Below, one piece after another: positions 24,490-34,370 of a DNA stretch of 64,000 nucleotides. The notes under the pieces were generated by a model that ran no database searches, was not told the origin of the DNA, and was given only the letters and a program-made list of their open reading frames with translations. This DNA is from Lycocorax pyrrhopterus obiensis (Eukaryota > Chordata > Aves > Passeriformes > Paradisaeidae), in NCBI GenBank assembly GCA_014706295.1, contig JACSVZ010000013.1:399231-463230 (forward strand), written 5' to 3'. Each line of letters opens with the position of its first letter. Within the stretch, counting starts at the first letter, position 1. The translations under genes and the position numbers were made by a program.

Positions 24490-24714
24490 CAGGGATATTG
24501 GGAAGGAATTGTGTCCTGGGAGGGTGGGCAGCCCCTGACACAGGGTGCCCAGAGCAGCTGTGGCTGCCCCTGGATCCCTGGCAGTGCCCAAGGCCAGGCT
24601 GGACATTGGGGCTTGGAGCAGCCTGGGACAGTGGGAGGTGTCCCTGCCATGGCAGGGACTGATGATATTTAAGGTGCCTCCCAGCCCAAACCAGTCTGTG
24701 ATTCTGTGATTCTA
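24490..24714 (+). mobile_element. CR1 LINE 3' fragment
   Basis: This is a sense-oriented CR1 3' end ending in a clear doubled tail 'CTGTGATTCTGTGATTCT'. It contains 'GATATTGGGAAGGAATTGTG', 'GGAGGGTGGGCAGCCCCTGA' and 'GGTGCCTCCCAGCCCAAACC'. One variant region near 24657-24672 ('GGACTGATGATATTTAAGG') departs from the usual 'GGGTGGCACTGGATGGGC' block. Confidence 0.95.
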
Positions 24715-26192
24715 TATATGCTATAAAGGGTAGTTGGGCTGCACCAAACCATGCAAACCTCGGACAGGGGCAATAGGACTTGAGTGGATCAGCTCCACTT
24801 CTTCTCTCCGCTGCACCCACACAAATCCACTGTGTTCGCCACTGGCCTTCAATGGGGGGATGAACAGTTCTACAATATACACATATATGCATCTTCCTAG
24901 CTGTGAGTAAATTACTGTAAGTGTTTTCAGGCGTTCCTTGTAAAATTGTAGCTGTTTTCAGGTGCTCCTCCAAGATCCAGCTGAGATAGTTGCTCTTCCC
25001 AGTGGGGCCATCCTCACCAGCTTTAGCCTCTCCTGAGCAGCTGCAGGGCTGCAGTAGCTTCGTGCTTCAAGCCTTGAGGAGGCTCTCCCATTTGAAGTTC
25101 CAGTATTAATATTAATGAATTGGGAAATGATAATTTTTCTTCAAGTTTTTTTTTTGCCTTATTTCTGCAAATATATTTAATTTGCTGTATTTTCAAGCAT
25201 TTAATCATTAAGCCTGAAAGTCTGTCAGAGTCATGCCTCATTCTCCTAATTTTCACTGGGGGAAGGCAGAGCTACAGACCCAGTGGGGCTGCAGGGATGG
25301 TCCAGCAAAGACAATTTTCCTTTGAGTGCAGAAGGAAACACTGAGTCATGATTTACACATGGGGGATTTCTGGCCACCTGGTCCATATTATAGCATTGCT
25401 TGTGGTTTTTTTGCTTTTATTTCAATGTGTATTTCCAAAAGAGAATCATGAAAGCTAAATGAAGAAGAAGAAGACATCAGGGCCGTGTTGTGAGATTTTA
25501 CACACATAAAAGCCCTGAAGCGCTGCTGTGTAAAACTCATTGGTTTCACTTCACAGGGGCTGTGACAAGATTTGCTCTGGCTTTTGATCCCCATCACACT
25601 GTCCCCTCCCAGTGTTCTGGGAGACCCAGCACTGAACTCAGTTTCTATCTCAAGGCCAAATTTAATCAGGTTCTGTCAGTTCAGACACCTCTGTCATCAG
25701 CTGTCCCTCAGACTGCCCTTTTCAGAGGTTTTCTTCAAAAAATCACATAGGCTTCTTTCTACCATAACAACTCATTTCTAGAGATTTTATGGACCTAGGT
25801 TTAAAGAATTTTGAATTTATAGCAGAAGCTCAAGGACATTTGCATGACACCACTGCTAGTGTTTCAGCCTGCTGTGAGGGCAGTTTAGTCACAGAGTGTT
25901 ATTTGTGCTCAGCAGGGAAGGGCTGCTCTGTGGATCAGCTGATCCCTGGAAAATCAGGCCTAAGTAGCCATGGAAATTCCTGAATTTCCTGATTATGGGT
26001 ATGTGATATAACGCCTAATGTTATATTTATATGTGGGGTATCAGTTGGTAGGTTGTACAGTGGTGGACACGTAGATCCCTTATGGATTTCCTACCTGTTC
26101 CCCCTTCTCTGCAAGGGGAACTGTTGTGCTGCTGGACTGAGGGGACTTTGGACAAGGGCCTGGAGTGTCAGGACACAGGGAATGGATCCCAC
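24715..26192. other. Single-copy sequence, no gene recognised
   Basis: I see no gene or recognisable repeat. The section 25085-25260 is AT-rich, a short GAA run lies at about 25460-25472, and reading frames stay below 90 codons. Confidence 0.45.
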
Positions 26193-26436
26193 TGCCAGAG
26201 GGGATGGATGGATGGGATATTGGGAAGGAATTGTTCCCTGGGAGGGTGGGGAGGCCCTGGCACAGAGTGCCCAGAGCAGCTGTGGCTGCCCCTGGATCCC
26301 TGGCAGTGCCCAAGGCCAGGCTGGACATTGGGGCTTGGAGCAGCCTGGGACAGTGGAAGGTGTCTGCCCATGGCAGGGGGGTGGAATGGGATGAGTTTTA
26401 AGGTCCCTCCCAACCCAAACCCATCTATGATTCTAC
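26193..26436 (+). mobile_element. CR1 LINE 3' fragment
   Basis: This is a sense-oriented CR1 3' end of about 240 bases with intact blocks ('GATATTGGGAAGGAATTGTT', 'GGGGAGGCCCTGGCACAGAG', 'CTGGACATTGGGGCTTGGAG', 'GGTCCCTCCCAACCCAAACC') and the tail 'CATCTATGATTCTACA'. It is the third closely related CR1 copy within 3.4 kb but lacks the two variants shared by its neighbours at 23062 and 24490. Confidence 0.95.
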
Positions 26437-28467
26437 ACACCTGCCATGGAAGGGGATAAATCAGTCCAGTGACCTCTCTTTTTCCTGTTCCATTTGCCAG
26501 CCTAATCCAGCTACGAGCTGTTTTGCAGTGACTGAGGGGTAACTCAAGCCACATAAGCATCGTGGTGGGATGTGGGGTGTGGGATTGCCCGGGATCTGGC
26601 TCCATGTTACACTGCTGTCTCACCTGAGAGTCCGGCAGAGCGGGACTGATGGGAATCACATCTGGAGAGCTGCCAGCCTGTTACCTGGTCTCTGGTCTGG
26701 CTGCCAGGAGAGGTGATGCTGAAGAGAAACTGCTGGAAAGGAATAGAGAAGTTTTTAAGTTAAAGATGTCAGAAGAGACAGAAGAGGTTCGCAGGCAGCA
26801 GCTGGGTGTTTTCCAGCCGGCATAACCTCGTAGCACTCATCAGACAGCCTGAGTGCAGCTTTTAATGAAAAATTCATATTGTTTTCCAGAGAAAATGATT
26901 TTTCTTTCTTCTGCATTTTTGTTTGCTCTCTATTATCTTCAGCTATGCTTAATCACCTTTCCAGGAAAAGGCGTTGCCAGGGCGCTGTGCTGAGGTGCTG
27001 CTCCAGCCCCTCTCCCGCCGGGAAGGCGGCGATGCGGAGGGGTAAACACGGCGCATATGCTCAGCCGTGGCTGAGACACAACACAGCTGAGCTCGGAGAA
27101 TTAAGGCTTCGAGACTCACGAGAAGAGGAAGAGCCTCAGAACACAGATGACAATTCTGTGCTTTTGGAAATTACAAGGAAGCTTCAGCAATCACACTGCT
27201 GAAAAAAAACGAGGCTTCTGGAAGGCTTGGGAAAAAGAGAAGGGAGTGGCAGCAGAGGGCAATACAGGAGGGCACTTGGCACCACGTGCTGAACGGCCAT
27301 GAGAAATGAGGAGGACAGGGCTGGAAACGCTGCCCTCGTGCCCAACAGAAACAGCAATGGAGGCATGGACAGCAAGATGGACACCAAGGGATGCCCACGG
27401 GCCCTCAGGGAACAGAGAAGAACATGGGAGCTGAAGATGCTGAAGATGCCAGTTGGTAAAATTAAAAACAAGGGAGGAAATTATCTGCAAGTCTCAGTGA
27501 CAATCAAAGTCCTGCCTTACCTGCGTAGGGCCAGTAGTGCTCAGAAGCACTCGTGGTGACGTGATTGGATGGCTCGTACGTAGGGGAACTAAATTAACTT
27601 AGTTGGATACTCCAAGCCATTAATAATTTTTAACAAACCCTGGAACAATGGGTTGGTTCCTAGGGAGCAGAAATTACATTACTGTCTGTGCTTAAAAAGT
27701 TCTCATAACCAATGTCCAGTTGTCAGGCCCAGAAATAATAATGGAAAAACTCGTGTGAGAAATCTTCAGTAACGAATTCTTCAGTTCCATAGTGCAATTA
27801 ATGCCAACCAAAGTGGTTTTATGGTGCAGAAACCTTACAGACATTTGCCATGGGAGATGATAACTTTGCTGGCTGAAGGTAACTGCCACAAAACAGGTTT
27901 CCTAAAATAATTTGACTCACTGCCCCAGGAACTTTGAAAAATTGCCTTATACCCAGTAATGCCTCAGAAATTAAATGGATTAAAAACAGTTAAATGATCG
28001 AAAAATGTAATCAGACTGAGGAAGTCATCAGTCTTGGGCGTGTTCCCCGCAAGTTGCCATAGGGATGTCTCCTTAACGCAATCCTGCCTTGCAGAGGACA
28101 TACATCAGCGAGCGCTAATGGTGGCTCAGCCACACGGAGCAGCCGTGGGGGCTCGTGGGGAGCCCAGCCCTAGGTGTGGCAACGATGAGAAATGTGCCAG
28201 CAGCAGGGAGGCAATGTCCAGGAGCACAGTGGGAGTGAGAATTTACAAGAAAGGTGTGAGGAAGACCCAGGACACTACAAATCCATGAGTTTGACCTTGG
28301 CACCTGGAAATAGGATGGAGAAGGTGCAGCTCCGGAAGAACACGGGGTGCTGCTGGATGACATTTAAGGGGAAATGAAGTCATCAGGCACAGGGAGGTCC
28401 TCCAGGGATGTCTGAGGGGCAGCAGGGCAGCTTCACCACTATCCACAGGTGCCCCACGGAGACCAGG
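26437..28467. other. Single-copy sequence, no gene recognised
   Basis: No gene is recognised. A CpG-rich section lies at about 27005-27075 and a CTCF-like core at 27249-27262. The 107-codon plus frame at 26879-27202 starts with a hydrophobic stretch and then becomes basic and charged; I do not recognise it and upstream signals are absent. Confidence 0.4.
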
Positions 28468-28899
28468 CACTGCCCAGCCTGTGAGCACTGCCCAGCCTTT
28501 GTGCACTGCCCAGCCTGTGTGCACTGCCTGGTCCGTGAGCACTGCCTGGTCCATGAGCACTGCCCGGTCCGTGTGCGCTGCCCAGCCTGTGAGCACTGCC
28601 CGGTCCATGAGCACTGCCCGGTCCATGAGCACTGCCCAGCCTGTGAGCACTGCCCAGACTGTGAGCACTGCCCAGCCTGTGAACACTGCCCAGTCCGTGA
28701 GCACTGCCCGGTCCATGAGCACTGCCCAGACTGTGAGCACTGCCCGGTCCATGAGCACTGCCCGGTCCGTGTGCGCTGCCCGGTCCATGAGCACTGCCCG
28801 GTCCGTGAGCACTGCCCGGTCCGTGTGCGCTGCCCAGCCTGTGAGCACTGCCCGGTCCATGAGCACTGCCCAGCCTGTGAGCACTGCCCAGCCCGTCTG
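28468..28899 (+). repeat. 18-bp minisatellite, 24 copies without indels
   Basis: The unit is CACTGCCCAGCCTGTGAG or a close variant. Unit starts fall at 28468 + 18n for n = 0-23, with no insertion or deletion anywhere. Two main variant classes, CCCAGCCTGTGAG and CCCGGTCCATGAG, plus a GTCCGTGTGCGC type, are interspersed in mosaic order. Because 18 is a multiple of three, frames stay open for 170-250 codons on both strands; the plus frame reads as a hexapeptide repeat around His-Cys-Pro. No start context, splice evidence or known homologue supports translation, so this is annotated as a repeat. Confidence 0.95.
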
Positions 28900-31067
28900 C
28901 CGGCGCCGTGGAGGTCCCTGCGAGGAGCCGGGCAGTGATGGATTACCTCGACCTCGTTCCACACCCGTGTCACCGCGTGATGAATGGCCTCTGTCTGCCA
29001 ATTAGGCAGCGGGGACAATGGAGGGCATTGTGAGCTCCAAATTAGGAGCGCTGTCAAACACAGGGAGCTGTGACAATTAGGTGGTGATTGGAGTGATTTA
29101 CCCAAGAATAACCTTAATGGCTGTGTCACAGATACATTCCATGAATCTCTCCAGAAGGCATCTACTACATCTGGTCTGCTGAGCGCAGTTGGTCATGGGT
29201 CACTCGGCGTCCTCTGGCAGCGGTGGGCAGCAGGGCCGAGGGGCAGCAATGGTGCCCTTGTTCCCTGCTCCCAGCTCCTCCCCTCTCCCACGAGGTCCAG
29301 ACCTGACGTCCTTCCCTGCCAGCTTTGGCCATGTGTATCCGTGATGTTGAGCCCATTTCTCACTCCCTCACAGCTCTCTTCTGGGGCCAATGGTTTTGCT
29401 GTCTGATTTTTTTTAGTTTCTTTCTTTTTTTTTTTTTTTTAATAAAACGTTCTATTCAAATGGCAAAGGGAACCCAGAAGACAAAATTCTTTCTTCTTTT
29501 CTTTTTTTTTTCCTGCACTCACACTTTTTATCAGTAATTGTTTTCTCAGCCTGGAATAAATTCACACTGGATTCATGTGAAATAATCTCTTCCTCCATAA
29601 AGAAATGATAATGGCTGAAGATCAAGAGAGCAAAAGGTTCAACCTGGGACACGCTGCTGCTGCGAGAAGGCCCCGTGCCCTCTTCCAGGAGTATCTGCAA
29701 TGTACAGACTTCTGGTCTTCTCAGCAAGCCTGGCTAACAGGGCCACACAGGAGATTCCTGCTGAAGTAAACAAATTCTCCCTGAAAAATACCAAGAGGAG
29801 AGAGGCTTTTAATAAAGCTACCAATGAGCAATTTTGTGTTGAAGGGTAAAGGGGGCTTGCTCAGGCTGCACCCCCTGGCCAGTTTGATGTCCCCAAGGCA
29901 GCCAGCCGGATCCTGGTGGCACTGTTGTGCCGGTGCCAGGGAAGTGGGCTGACCACAGCCAGGGAGAAAATGGATGATGGAGGTTGCTCATTAAAATTCT
30001 CCTGCTGGAGGCAGCTCCTTGGACACACGTCCTGCTGCTCAGCAGCTGACCCAGGGTGAAAGAGCCTCAAGCAGGAGTTTTGTGGGTCACATGTGGTCTT
30101 TTGGGAATGACCTTTGGGGGTTTGTCATTACCACTTGCACACACTCAAATAAACTGTATTTTGTTTGTTTAAAGTTTCAGTCATTTGAATTTTGAAAATA
30201 TTATTCAAAAAATTTTTCGAAGCCAGATTTCTTTTGACAATTATATCAAGAGGATTCGGCTGGTGCCAAGTTTTGGGTTTTTGTAGCTAATTCTCAATTG
30301 TGCTTTGCAGGCATTGGTTTGCTGACAACCATCTGTTTCAACCCAACGTTCTTCCTTAAAGTCAGCCCAAAAGAAATTAAAATATCAAAAGGAAATATTT
30401 CAGAGGGAGTGAGAAGGAAGCAAAACCCAAGGATGCTGGAGCTGTAAACAGCTTTTGAATTTCACTTTAACTCAAGTCACTTTTGCAGCCGCTTTGCCTG
30501 GAGAAGCTCAGCCAGGAGCATCCGCCGGCCCCGCGGGCTGGAGCAGCTCTCAGGGGGCACAAACACTCAGCAAGTCGTGCAAACCCTGCTCGGATTTCCC
30601 ACAAGTCTTCCCGAGGGCTTGGGGAGGCTCATTTTATCCCAAATGGCTTTTCCCGTTGTCCAGGTGTCCCATCCTGCCCCGGAACCCTGTTGCAAAGCGC
30701 TGCTGCATGGAGCACAGGTGAGAGCCACGGGCAGATCCCCGTCAGGCTGTCCCCCCTCTCTTGGGAAGAGACCCTGGCATGGCTTTTGGGCTGTACAAGC
30801 TCTGACCACTCCCTGTCTGTGATTAACTTACCCCGTGACTAAATTAACCATTTATCATTAAAGTGGTGCTAAAAAGCAGATGGGAAATATTAATTAAATG
30901 TTACAGTTGGCCTCCTGTAGCCTTTTGATATGGAATTGTGAGCTGAATACACAAGTTAGATAAAGGAAAAGGCATTTCTACAGGCTTCAGCACAGCCCCA
31001 TCCTGAGGTGCTGGAGAACTTGAGCTGGCAGAGGGATGAGCAGTGTCCATCTGGTGTGGGCACGAAG
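28900..31067. other. Single-copy sequence between two minisatellites
   Basis: No gene or transposon is recognised. T-rich runs occur at 29425-29440 (T16) and 29500-29511. The section 30110-30420 is AT-rich and 30485-30790 GC-rich, the latter with three overlapping plus frames that share no known domain. Confidence 0.45.
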
Positions 31068-31350
31068 CTGCTCCCTCTGCTCCTGCCCCATCCTGGGTGA
31101 GCTGCAAGCTCTGCTGGATCCCTCTGCTCCTGCCCCATCCCAGGTGAGCTCCAAGCACTGCTCGCTCCCTCTGCTCCTGCCCCATCCCGGGTGAGCTCCA
31201 AGCACTGCTGGCTCCCTCTGCTCCTGCCCCATCCCAGGTGAGCTCCAAGCACTGCTCGCTCCCTCTGCTCCTGCCCCATCCCAGGTGAGCTCCAAGCACT
31301 GCTGGATCCCTCTGCTCCTGCCCCATCCCGGGTGAGCTCCGCACACTCTC
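31068..31350 (+). repeat. 47-bp minisatellite, 6 copies, each with a splice-donor-like site
   Basis: GTGAGC lies at 31097, 31144, 31191, 31238, 31285 and 31332, an exact 47-base period. Each unit contains 'CCCTCTGCTCCTGCCCCATC' followed by a 5' splice-site-like sequence; copies 2, 4 and 5 read CAG/GTGAGC, close to the vertebrate donor consensus, and the others read TGG or CGG before GTGAGC. As 47 is not a multiple of three, three minus-strand frames (119-181 codons) are all open through it, which shows these frames are artefacts of the array. Confidence 0.95.
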
Positions 31351-34164
31351 GCCCTGCCTTTTGGGCTCCATCATTAGGGATGAAACCAGGGCACAAAGAC
31401 AAGTCCCAGCCTCTTCACTGCAGCTTAGGTGATGCTTTGGCTTCAAAAGTGATTAATTGTGTGGCTCAGACCTTTCACTAAGGAAAAAGTCAGAAGTCAG
31501 AGAAATTAAATTCATTCACCACGCACGATTTTATCATGGCTGCTGTCTCTATCTTTGAAATAATTTTGTGAAAGTCAGAGTTCTCATAATTTGTGTCAAA
31601 CCATAGTTTTCCCTGTTAAAACAGGGTGTATTTTGCCCCATCTTTGTGAACAACAAAACAGAATTAAACATTTATTTATGTATATATCTACATCTATACA
31701 CGTAACCACTGGTTGCTGCTGTTGCTGGAACACATTTGTGTGAGCAGATGTGCCTCCTGCACCAGGAGGAGGAAGGAGCAGTTCAGGTGCTGGTTTGGAG
31801 CAGGGGGGCTGTGGCAGGGGCTGCCCAGGGCTGGGGTGGGTTGGGCAGTCGGGGACCGTGCCCGCCCCTGGCACAGCCGTGTCCCTGTCCTCCCCAGGGC
31901 TTTCTCCAGGAAATGCAGCACTTCTGCCACAGTTCAAGATGAGCCCTTTCAGCTTTATTAACACACACTGAAAAATCTGAGAGAATATGGATTTAAATGA
32001 ATGAGGGAGTGATAGAAATATCAGCTATATTTTCCCTTTTGCAGAACTGCATTGTTGTGGGCACTAAGACTTACTGGTATCCACTCAGACCAGGTAATAG
32101 TCTGACTCAGATAGCCCTGAAAATTTATTACATTTACTTTTCTCATGAATTCCCAGTGGTCCCTGGCTGCCGAGCAGCCACAGCGCCGTTGCCTTGGCCT
32201 GGTTTGATTCCCCACCTTCTGCAGGGCTGGGCGATGGCAGTGGTAATTCACCAGCATTAATCCACTGATCTGCTCCTGCGTGAGCTCATTCTACAGCACA
32301 GGGAGCAGGCAGCAGCCCCGGGGCAGGCCTCCAGCCCCGAGCAGCCTGGGCTGGGTGTGGGACCCCCACGAGGGGAGCAGCCCCCCAGAGCCCCCTCCCG
32401 CTCCACTGCAAGGGGTGCTCAGTGCACAGCCAGGACCTGTGGGAACCAACCAGCAGGCAAATACAGACCAACCTGGCCTTCAAATAAAATGCCCAAGGTA
32501 CCGTCCCCCTCGCACTCAGCATTGTAATTTAATATTCTTTATAGCCCTAATACAGTTTTACTGCCATGGATTGGATTTTTCCTTTTTTGGTGAAGACAAA
32601 CTATCAATACATAGCAATAATAAACAGAGAACACTTTATCAATAAAGCGCAACAAAGGCTCCTGTGCTCCATGGAAGAAGAATTAATGATGGCTGGGAAT
32701 TCAGAGCCACAAAAATGAGACTGTGGGAGAAAAGCTGCTCAGAGGAGAATGAAGGAGAGGGACCCAGCAAATGGAGTGTGACCTCCTGACATATAAACCT
32801 GGAGCCTTTGTCAGCAGCCCCATGACAAAGCTGAACCTCATTGTCAACATTTTGCCACTGCACTTAGAAAAACAAAAGTAGAGCAAGATGAACAGCACTG
32901 CCTCTAATCACTGTGAAACTGTGAATTTTAATGGAATTATAGCAAACTTCAACTCAAACAGAAAAGTCCTAATCTTGTAATGCTTTAATTTTCTTTTTAA
33001 TATATTTCTAATATTCCCAAACACCGAGTTGCTTACACTGTTTAATCAATTTCATGATGAATTTGTGGAACTTTGATAGCGTTTTGTTGTTTTTAAACAA
33101 ATAAGCAGTTTGCAGTTCCAGGAGATTTCTGTAATGGCCGTGGGAGGGTGGGCCATGGTCACGGCACAGGGGACACCCGATGTGCTGATGTGATGTCACA
33201 TCCCCCTGCTGCGTCCTCGTGCTGGTGTGCTGCCAGCACAGCCAGGGCAGCCTGGGCACGAGCAGGGGGCCAGCAGGCATTGCTGGGGTCTGGGCACGCA
33301 CTGCTGCAGGTCGGCATCACGTCTCCATCCCTGCAGATGGATGAGTTTCTGTTCTCTTCAGTTAATTCACAAGTGGCCTCTGAGCCTGCGAAGTCATTCC
33401 AAAGCGAACGACTCCACGCTCTAGCGGTTGTTTCCTGTTTTTCAGGCCTTGGATGGATGCTGTGGTGGTTCGCTCTCTGCTGTGGGGATCACAGCCAAAC
33501 TGTGACAGACTCCTCCCCAGTGCCAGTCCCACAGAGCAGTTTGGAGCCGCTCTGTCGCCCCATTCCCAGCAAACCGGTGCTTCCCTCTGTGTCCCCCCTG
33601 CTCACTGTTCCCCCTGCCAGCTGGGTGCCCCGGTGCTCCCCACTCCCATCCTGGAATGGCAGCGGAGGCTCCTGCTCCCGCTCTGCCTCCGTGATGCTCC
33701 CACGGGCACAGGCGGAGCAGGGGGAAGGGCTGCAGGTCCGTGTTTCCCTCCCCAGCTGCTCGTCCATGCATGACCCCAGTGAGGCTGAAGGGGCTGAGAG
33801 TCAATCCCTAACTTTCCCTCCCCAGCCTGTGTCCGAGCGATGCCCTCACACGGCAGCGGAGAGGGCAGCAGCGCGGGTGGGCTCTGACCTCTGTGATTGG
33901 GACAATTCGCAATCAAGCCGGTAGCTGAATATTCTGAGATTTTTTCCAGTGCGTCTGTGCCTGGGATAAATACCAGGGAATGCATCCTTCCTTCCAATAG
34001 CCTCTGCAGAGTCAGATGCTAAATTTAGGGACTAAATTATTCATGATGTGATTTTCTCTTGATCTTAATCTTTGGCTCTCCTGTGCCAGACAGCAGAACT
34101 CTTGCTGGAAAACATTTTTCAAGGCTGCTTCTCCTGCACACAAAAATGTACCTGCAGAGACTCC
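31351..34164. other. Single-copy sequence, no gene firmly recognised
   Basis: The section holds AT-rich DNA at 31440-31710, 32480-32660 and 32880-33070 and GC-rich DNA at 31750-31910 and 33140-33900. A pair of splice-like signals brackets 32045-32093. The longest repeat-free reading frame of the window (258 codons, plus, 33148-33924) lies here but is Ser/Pro/Ala-rich and matches no family I know. Confidence 0.4.
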
Positions 34165-34370
34165 TGGAGTGGGAGATTCCTGCTTGGCTGAGGGAGCTGG
34201 GAAAGGGGCTCAGCCTGGAGAAAAGGAGGCTCAGGGGGGACCTTGTGGCTCTGCACAACTCCCTGACAGGAGGGGGCAGCCGGGGGGGGGCCGGGCTCTG
34301 CTCCCAGGGAACAGGGACAGGAGGAGAGGAAATGGCTCAAGTTGTGCCAGGGGAGGTTTAGCTTGGACAG
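34165..34370 (+). mobile_element. CR1 LINE fragment from upstream of the 3' terminus
   Basis: This sense-oriented piece derives from a more internal part of the CR1 3' region. It shows 'GGCTGAGGGAGCTGGGAAAG', 'GCTCAGCCTGGAGAAAAGGA', 'GGCTCAGGGGGGACCTTGTG' and 'TTGTGCCAGGGGAGGTTTAG'. It stops before the tail, so it is truncated at both ends. It carries a very G-rich internal stretch at 34272-34295. Confidence 0.9.

Noticed and set aside
23915..24973. The longest frame in the window (352 codons, minus)
   Set aside because: It joins single-copy spacer and CR1 sequence without any domain or splice logic.
28243..29129. Minus-strand frames of 248-252 codons with hexapeptide repeats
   Set aside because: They are the two stop-free reverse frames of the 18-bp minisatellite and contradict each other.
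30901..31446. Minus-strand frame of 181 codons with a repeated Gly-Gln-Glu-Gln motif
   Set aside because: It reads through the 47-bp array and is matched by two other open frames on the same strand.
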